Source: Trichomonas vaginalis G3
Lineage: Eukaryota; Parabasalia; Trichomonadida; Trichomonadidae
DNA: 64,000 bases
Direction: 5' to 3'
NCBI RefSeq assembly: GCF_026262505.1
Contig: NC_067205.1
Coordinates: 18,411,645 to 18,475,644, forward strand
Shown: in pieces, positions 59,200 through 64,000 of the stretch
Layout of the letters: every line of letters begins with the position of its first letter
How positions within the stretch are numbered: the stretch's first letter is position 1
Notes under the pieces: generated by a model
Told to the model about the DNA's origin: nothing
The model's input: the letters and a program-made list of their open reading frames with translations, nothing else
Databases searched by the model: none
Made by a program: the position numbers and the translations under genes

Positions 59200-59379
59200 A
59201 TGAGTGAGTATAGTTCTGCCGAACCATTGGAAGAGAAGAAGTACCCTTGCTGGCAAAAGACAAAAATAGTTGCCTTAGTTGTCATTGCAATTGTACTCGT
59301 AATTGAATTCATTGTACTTCTCTTCACGTACATAAAACTCAGCAATGGTATTTGCTTTAAGAAGCTACCATCTTACTAA
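59200..59379 (+). CDS. 59-aa single-pass membrane protein
   Basis: The start is taken at ATG 59200 (MSEYSSAEPLEEKKYP). There is one strong membrane segment at residues 26-47 (VALVVIAIVLVIEFIVLLFTYI) and a short basic Cys-containing tail. It is intact. Function unknown. Confidence 0.6.
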   Translation: MSEYSSAEPLEEKKYPCWQKTKIVALVVIAIVLVIEFIVLLFTYIKLSNGICFKKLPSY

Positions 59380-59398
59380 GACTAAACACTTAGATTTT

Positions 59399-60267
59399 TC
59401 AAGCTTGACTTTTTACAATTTGAACTTTGTTTGCGTAGATATGAATTCTGAAAGAAGTATGAGGGTCTTGTATGACTTTGTACTTCTCCCTTAGTTCATG
59501 TCTGTCAAACTTACCTGCCATGGACTCTTTCATAAGTTCCATGAAATCGTCTTCGGACAATCCGGGGAAAAGTACAATATCAGTAAGTATTCTTTACATC
59601 CTTACTTAAACTCTTTGCTGTCTGTACACAAATGACAACTGAGATGTTAAAGTGTCTGAGCTTCTTAAGAATTCGACACATATCTTGTTCTCTTCTTTAA
59701 CAAAGGATGAGAAGCAAAGTCATCTAAGATAAGAAGACATCTATGAGGGTAAGTCTTCCAATCGTAAGATTGCAATTTCTTCGAAATGTATTCTATCTCT
59801 TTCTGTTTGTTTCTGAAGTGTTTCTTCTCTAATATTCTCTGCATTTCCTCATTTGGGTCTTTAAACTTAGAATTTATATACTCATTTATAGCATTGTACT
59901 TCAAAACTCTTCTTTGGTACTTCTTTATCCAATCTAACAACTCAGATCTTTTATACATACTAACTTAGACTTCTTTATAATATCTTTGAACGAATTGACG
60001 GTTTGGTCAAATTGACCAGAAGTACTACAAATAACAACTAACTCATAGAATGGGTTCTTCTCATCTAGTTCTTGTTGTTGTGCAGCCATTTTAAGATAAG
60101 TGAAAGTCTTACCCGACCCAGGTGGTGCAATTAGACCTGTTATACCATTCTGAGCAAATAAGAACTTGTCATGTATGGCTTTATCTGAGCATTTTCTAAC
60201 TTCCTCTTGTTCTTGTTTAAAACATTCTCAAATTTTTGTCAATGTCAGCAAACTTTTTTTCTAACAT
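59399..60267 (-). pseudogene. Packaging ATPase (FtsK/HerA type) of Maverick C, several frameshifts
   Basis: From ATG 60267 (MLEKKFADIDKNLRMF) coding sequence runs to a stop at 59399 through at least four frame changes. Walker A is APPGSGKTFTYLK (about 60120) and Walker B CLLILDDFAS (about 59715), followed by HFNISVVICVQTA with the sensor Gln. Segment 59958-59665 is the longest open part and aligns with the ATPase at 23014 (IRRKRKYYAIVEFI versus YQRRVLKYNAINEYI). It is expected to pack DNA into the capsid. Confidence 0.82.
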
Positions 60268-60303
60268 ATTTTTAGAAAAATTAAAATTTTTATCTTTTAG
60301 AAA

Positions 60304-60748
60304 ATGTCTAGCGATTTCGCTATCTATATTCGAGACAAGCTTTTCGACAGCAAAACATCTGTCGACCATAAAATCTTACATAGTGTAAACAAGAAAGGTG
60401 AATTTGTTCTAAAGTTCTGTTTCTGGGAATATGACAAGAACCATAAAACATTAAGCAGAGCAGTCTTAAAATTTGTCAATGACAGACTTGTTGACAGAGA
60501 TGACGCCTCTTGGAGAGATGAAGTCCAACAAAACTTCTTAGAATGCAAAGAAGACACATGCGCTGTTCTTGAAGATGAAATAGAAAACAGAATAGAAGAG
60601 CTATTAAAGGACAAAGAACTTTTACAAAATATGGTTCTGAGAATTTGACATAACTCCACCAGAAAAGAAGAAGAGAGAAAAGAAAGAAAAGAAAGTAGAA
60701 GAAGAGAAGAAAGAACCTGAACCAGAGAAAAAGAAATTTGACATGTAA
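60304..60748 (+). pseudogene. Protein of about 147 aa with Lys/Glu tail, one frameshift
   Basis: From ATG 60304 (MSSDFAIYIRDKLFD), 114 codons are open. A Lys/Glu-rich tail (PPEKKKREKKEKKVEEEKKEPEPE) follows in another frame from about 60640 to 60748. The leader is TTTTTATCTTTTAGAAA. The first part has WEYDKNHKTLSRAVLKFVNDR and an acidic helical end. No family was recognised. It is divergent from the ATPase gene. Confidence 0.5.
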
Positions 60749-60764
60749 AAATAAAATTTTATTT

Positions 60765-61153
60765 TTAGAACATTTCTGGGTCAATGTCAATGTTCTCTTC
60801 CTCTTTAGGAGCAAACACTGGCTTAGACTCTAAAATCTTTTTACCCAATTTACCTTGAACTTCTACAACTTAGACTCATAATATTCATAGTCGTCTGCTT
60901 TCTTTGGTTCATAAGGTATAACAAGTTTGTATGCTTTGCCTTCTTTAAGGTTTGAGAACCTTCTGTCAAAACTTTCTTTGACTGCTAACAAACCTTCTAT
61001 GTCTAAGTCTTCAAATTTCGCACCATTTTTAGTCACAATAGCAAACTTAACTGGTTCGATGTTCCAAACTTTGCTGAATGAAGACTTTTCAAAATGGTAG
61101 AAGTAAACATTCAAATATGTGAATGGGTCTAGTTCTTCTTTAAGTCCTGACAT
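60765..61153 (-). pseudogene. Protein of about 130 aa, one frameshift, unknown function
   Basis: The first 96 codons (61153-60863) encode a mixed domain (LNVYFYHFEKSSFSKVWNI, FAIVTKNGAKFEDLDIEGLL, KLVIPYEPKKADDYEYYES). After a shift near 60866 coding-like sequence continues (KILESKPVFAPKEEENIDID) to a stop at 60767-60765. The true start is uncertain, as the frame stays open upstream to about 61200 without another ATG. The convergent gene at 60304 ends 16 bp away. Confidence 0.45.
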
Positions 61154-61298
61154 GTACTTGTTTACTGAGATGAATTTTGCATCTTTTCTATCGGATAAAA
61201 AAATATTTTTTTTAAAATTTACTCAGAAAAATTTTTCTTTGTATATACACCATTCTGTACGTCTAAAAGACTTTTTGACATTTGCCAAGAATGTTCGT

Positions 61299-62456
61299 TT
61301 AGACGCTGTCATATAACCATACTCTTTGACAATATTGTTTATACGAATCGTACAATGACCTTTCATCTAAACACTCAAAGTCAGTTTCATCTATGAACAG
61401 TTCATATACACTCTTGTTTGCTTCTAACAATGTTTGTCTCTCTTCGGTATGTGGAATTTGTCTTGGATTGAACTTAGAAATATCTAATGTCATGAAATAT
61501 GAGAACAAGTGGTTGTAAAAGTAGAGTGTCAAAGTTTCTGCTAAGTCGTCAAAATATTCTGTATCTTGCATATGAGAATCTGACGTTCTGACAACTACAT
61601 ATCTTCTGTCAGAACTTTCTAACTTCATCGGAACAGCATTGTTTGAAACCATAATGAAGTTTGCAACATTTTCACAAACTCTTTGGTCTTTATACTTTCT
61701 TTCAACAACTCCAACTTTGTCTGTTATAAGACTCTTCAAAGCATCTGAGTTCAAAACTTTTGTTGTATCTATACTTTGAAGTTCGTTACATACTATAAGT
61801 TTCATATTCTCTATTGAAGAGTTAAATTTACCGCAGATGTTTTCTAAGTTTGTCATATTAGGGTTCGAATAGCCTCTAACAGTTTGCACAAAATATCTGT
61901 AAAGAAAGTGTTCTTACCTGTTCCTTGTTTTCCAATTATAATGAGAGCAGTTTCATTTTTAGCACTTGGATGTTGTAAGATGTTTGCAAACCAACATAAG
62001 ATATACTCATAGACTCTTTCGTTTCCATTGCATATAATTTCTTTGACATGGTCTAACCAAGCTTCTATAATATTTTCTTTCCATTCTACTTGTTCATATT
62101 TATATCCAGTGAAGATAGAATAGAAGTTTGGAGAAGGTGTATAGAACTTTATACCTCGAACTGAAAAATCTTCTAACTTTGACAATAAGATATCCCAAGC
62201 ATCTAACATCTTCATACCAACTTGTACGACTTTTATTTTCTTAAGTTTCTGTCTACATTCTTGTTCTGAAACTATTGTTGCTCTTGGTTTGTTAAAGACA
62301 ACATCCCATTCTTTCATACATATAACATTCTGGGGCAGAGTCGACATAAATGACTAAACGTTTCAAATTCTCGACTGCTTTGTTATAGTCTCTAAATGGA
62401 CACATATTTCTGAATGCTTGGAAGTCATAAAAATCTGAAACATCTATTCTGTACAT
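61299..62456 (-). pseudogene. SF3 (D5-like) helicase, two frameshifts
   Basis: From ATG 62456 (MYRIDVSDFYDFQAF) the gene runs through three frames (start to about 62340, 62347-61853, 61889-61299). Walker A is IIIGKQGTGKNTFF, Walker B-like MKLIVCNEL, and motif C NFIMVSNNAVPMKL followed by DRRYVVV, the order typical of superfamily 3 replicative helicases such as D5-like viral primase-helicases. It should unwind DNA for the element's polymerase. No helicase was recognised in Maverick B. Confidence 0.85.
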
Positions 62457-62484
62457 TTTTATAAAAATAAAAAAAATATTTTTT

Positions 62485-63278
62485 TTATTCTTGACTTTGT
62501 TGTTCCATTTGTTGCATTTGTTGTTCTTGAGCTATTTGTTGTTGAAGTTGTTCTTGTAATACAATACTTTCACCAGTTGCATCTTCCAATTCGAAACTTT
62601 CTGCCGTCATTGACAAATACATAGGACATAAAAGTTTTACAGGAACAAAGTTTGCGTCAACTAAGTTAAGTTTATGTTTGCTAAAGTGTTTGAGTTCACT
62701 AAGCTGAAAATTCTGCATTCGAATGAACAATAGGCAAACCAGCAGAGAAAGTGTTGTTTATACGCATAAGTATCTTTTGGTCATAGTAGTTTCTGTCGAC
62801 ATTCGAATAACACTTTGAACCTAAGTTTGAAACAATATATAAATAGGTGTGCTTAAAGTCAATGGAATAGACATTCCTTGTATGACACCTTTTCCTGTTA
62901 TAGGAAACTGTTGGTAGTAAAAACCAGATATAAGTTTTGTATTATAGCTCATATCGTTTATAGTAAACTCAGTCGGACATCCAAACATAATGAAACCTGC
63001 TCTAGTTGCAGCACATGTTACACCCGTCTTAAAGTATTAAATAAGTCAACAAAACCTGTTGGTGGTATATCTGAGTAAGTATCTTCAAAGGAGTATTTTT
63101 TACCATTCACAACAATAAAGTCTTCTGGTGTCAAAAGAGCAAAACAGGCTTTAGTCGTCATTGTGTTTAAGGTTAGTTTACAATATCGTCCTTGAGGACT
63201 TTGTAAGTTTGTTGTTATAGAATTATATGACTCAGGGTTTTTAGTCGTAATAGTATAAACCATTATGTCTTCTGCCAT
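62485..63278 (-). pseudogene. Putative capsid-associated jelly-roll-like protein of Maverick C, frameshifted
   Basis: ATG 63278 (MAEDIMVYTITTKNPES) opens 86 codons. The coding signal continues in two further frames (AGFIMFGCPTEFTIND, GMSIPLTLSTPIYILFQ, INNTFSAGLPIVHSN) to the last open part 62730-62485 (KLNLVDANFVPVKLLCPMYL, then a Gln-rich end). The strand pattern and order match the gene at 25200-25935 in B. A beta-barrel structural protein is inferred. Confidence 0.5.
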
Positions 63279-63282
63279 TTAC

Positions 63283-63558
63283 TTAGCAAATAAATTTTAA
63301 TGAAATGTTGTGGTCGTCAAATATTTTTATAACGTCTGGGAAACTATATTTTAAGTTCAACGTTTCACCTCCTTTCATAACGTATATCTTGTCAATGACA
63401 TTATATGAAACACCACAGCAACTAATGTCGGGTTCTATTTCTTTGATGTTTATATCGTCTGCCTCTGTCAAAAGTTTCAATAGTTCTTTCAAAACTTCAT
63501 GAGGTGCAATGACATATGAGTTCACTTTTACAGGGTTGTGTTCGACCAAGTTTAACAT
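63283..63558 (-). CDS. 91-aa protein, unknown function
   Basis: ATG 63558 (MLNLVEHNPVKVNSYV) overlaps the stop of the upstream gene (TAATG). The protein has an acidic helix (VLKELLKLLTEADDINI) and a strand-rich second half with CCGVSYNVIDKIYV. By order it corresponds to the 74-aa gene at 21890 in B. No family was recognised. Confidence 0.5.
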   Translation of the reverse strand: MLNLVEHNPVKVNSYVIAPHEVLKELLKLLTEADDINIKEIEPDISCCGVSYNVIDKIYVMKGGETLNLKYSFPDVIKIFDDHNISLKFIC

Positions 63559-63863
63559 TATACTAAAGCTTGACAAATCTTCTCCTGAGTTTGAAGTTTG
63601 TCTTTCAGTTGTTGGTAGTCGTTTCGAATATCTGCAACAGAACTTAAGTCTCTGCTAACTTCAGGATATGTTGGTTGTTCTTTTACAGGAACAATTGTTA
63701 TACCATCTTCGTCTTCGTATGGTTTCCCCACTTCAACATCTCTTTCTTTGACATTGACAATAACACTTTGACTGTTTGTTTGAGTTGGTGAATTTAACTT
63801 CACATCTGCCACCGCCATTAAACCTTTTGAAACACTTACGCTTCTATTTTTCGGAAATGACAT
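63558..63863 (-). CDS. 101-aa protein, unknown function
   Basis: The start is taken at ATG 63863 (MSFPKNRSVSVSKGLM), which follows TTTTTATTCTAAGTAAA. The frame extends further upstream but across the divergent gene. It ends in a short coiled coil (NDYQQLKDKLQTQEKI). The stop overlaps the next ATG, suggesting coupling or compact packing. Confidence 0.55.
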   Translation of the reverse strand: MSFPKNRSVSVSKGLMAVADVKLNSPTQTNSQSVIVNVKERDVEVGKPYEDEDGITIVPVKEQPTYPEVSRDLSSVADIRNDYQQLKDKLQTQEKICQALV

Positions 63864-63891
63864 TTTACTTAGAATAAAAAGATGGACGTAT

Positions 63892-64000
63892 TCGGATATC
63901 TCTTCGAATTGAAGCAGAACAAAGTTTACACACACAAACAATACAAATACATTGACAGAATAGTTCTTTATACAAACAATGGAAAATGTTATAGAATAGC
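63892..64000 (+). CDS. 5' end of a gene running off the window
   Basis: ATG 63892 (MDVFGYLFELKQNKVYTH) shares a 28-bp two-way leader with the gene at 63863. Thirty-six codons are present. No family can be assigned from this part. Confidence 0.5.

Larger units (their letters stand above)
46217..64000 (+). mobile_element. Maverick/Polinton C, left part (second subfamily), continues past the window
   Basis: It starts with AGGTCAGG and a terminal hairpin and interrupts a host gene. It carries an adenine methyltransferase, penton-like protein, fibre, integrase, polymerase B, packaging ATPase and SF3 helicase. Gene content and sequences differ clearly from A/B. The right end and the major capsid gene are not in the window. 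The exact first base could shift by one or two because the target duplication cannot be checked. Confidence 0.9.

Noticed and set aside
1-64000. tRNA, rRNA or other RNA genes
   Set aside because: I saw no cloverleaf with an A/B box pair or rRNA-like sequence by reading. A covariance-model search would be needed to exclude small RNAs.

Overview
The window reads as nuclear DNA of a trichomonad, most likely Trichomonas vaginalis or a close relative. It is AT-rich and intron-less, carries BspA-like leucine-rich-repeat genes, DUF3447-type ankyrin genes and glycine-rich (ALK-like) genes, uses TCAPyW initiator-like sites just before some ATGs (8656, 16798, 19476), holds a Mutator-like (MULE) transposon, and above all holds three Maverick/Polinton giant DNA transposons. 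This assignment is inference from gene families; no database was searched.

Layout. 1-3364 is the right end of Maverick A (intact major capsid gene, terminal hairpin). 3365-20707 is host DNA: a host gene cut by A, a transposase remnant, a decayed glycine-rich gene, a complete BspA-like gene (5735-8176), a frameshifted ankyrin gene fused at its 3' end to an inverted second BspA copy, a C2-like gene, a long gene-poor stretch, a MULE (15922-18451) delimited by 34-bp inverted repeats and a 9-bp near-perfect target duplication, and a kinase fragment. 20708-42676 is a full-length Maverick B (21,969 bp, 680-bp terminal inverted repeats (TIRs), 5-bp target duplication AAATA) inserted in a glycine-rich host gene whose two halves lie at 20363-20707 and 42682-43476 and rejoin in frame. 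43805-46216 is a cluster of three related host genes, the third cut by Maverick C, which starts at about 46217 and runs past the end of the window.

Mavericks A and B belong to one subfamily: their major capsid genes are almost identical. C is a different subfamily with the same core plan. Between them B and C show the expected polinton set: DNA polymerase B, retroviral-type integrase, FtsK/HerA-type packaging ATPase, double-jelly-roll major capsid (A and B; not reached in C), penton-like and other putative capsid proteins, small amphipathic pVI-like proteins, and long trimeric-fibre-like proteins ending in a phage tail-collar-type domain. B adds two KilA-N regulators. C adds a D12 class adenine methyltransferase, an SF3 helicase, and a GC-richer island of unknown genes (about 54.7-58.9 kb). 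Most core genes of B and C are broken by one or more frameshifts, although B has intact TIRs and a perfect target duplication. This could be real decay or indel error in the assembly, and cannot be decided from the sequence alone.

The less expected signals are: terminal hairpins at every visible Maverick end whose arms change together while the loop is kept; GC-rich double-hairpin mini-elements that sit both between genes and in frame inside genes; repeated long palindromes centred on GAGATCTC around the KilA-N genes; two classes of start-proximal motif that may mark two expression classes; replacement of the TIR-borne gene between A and B; and integrases that keep exact DD35 spacing but have Asn or Asp where the catalytic Glu is expected.
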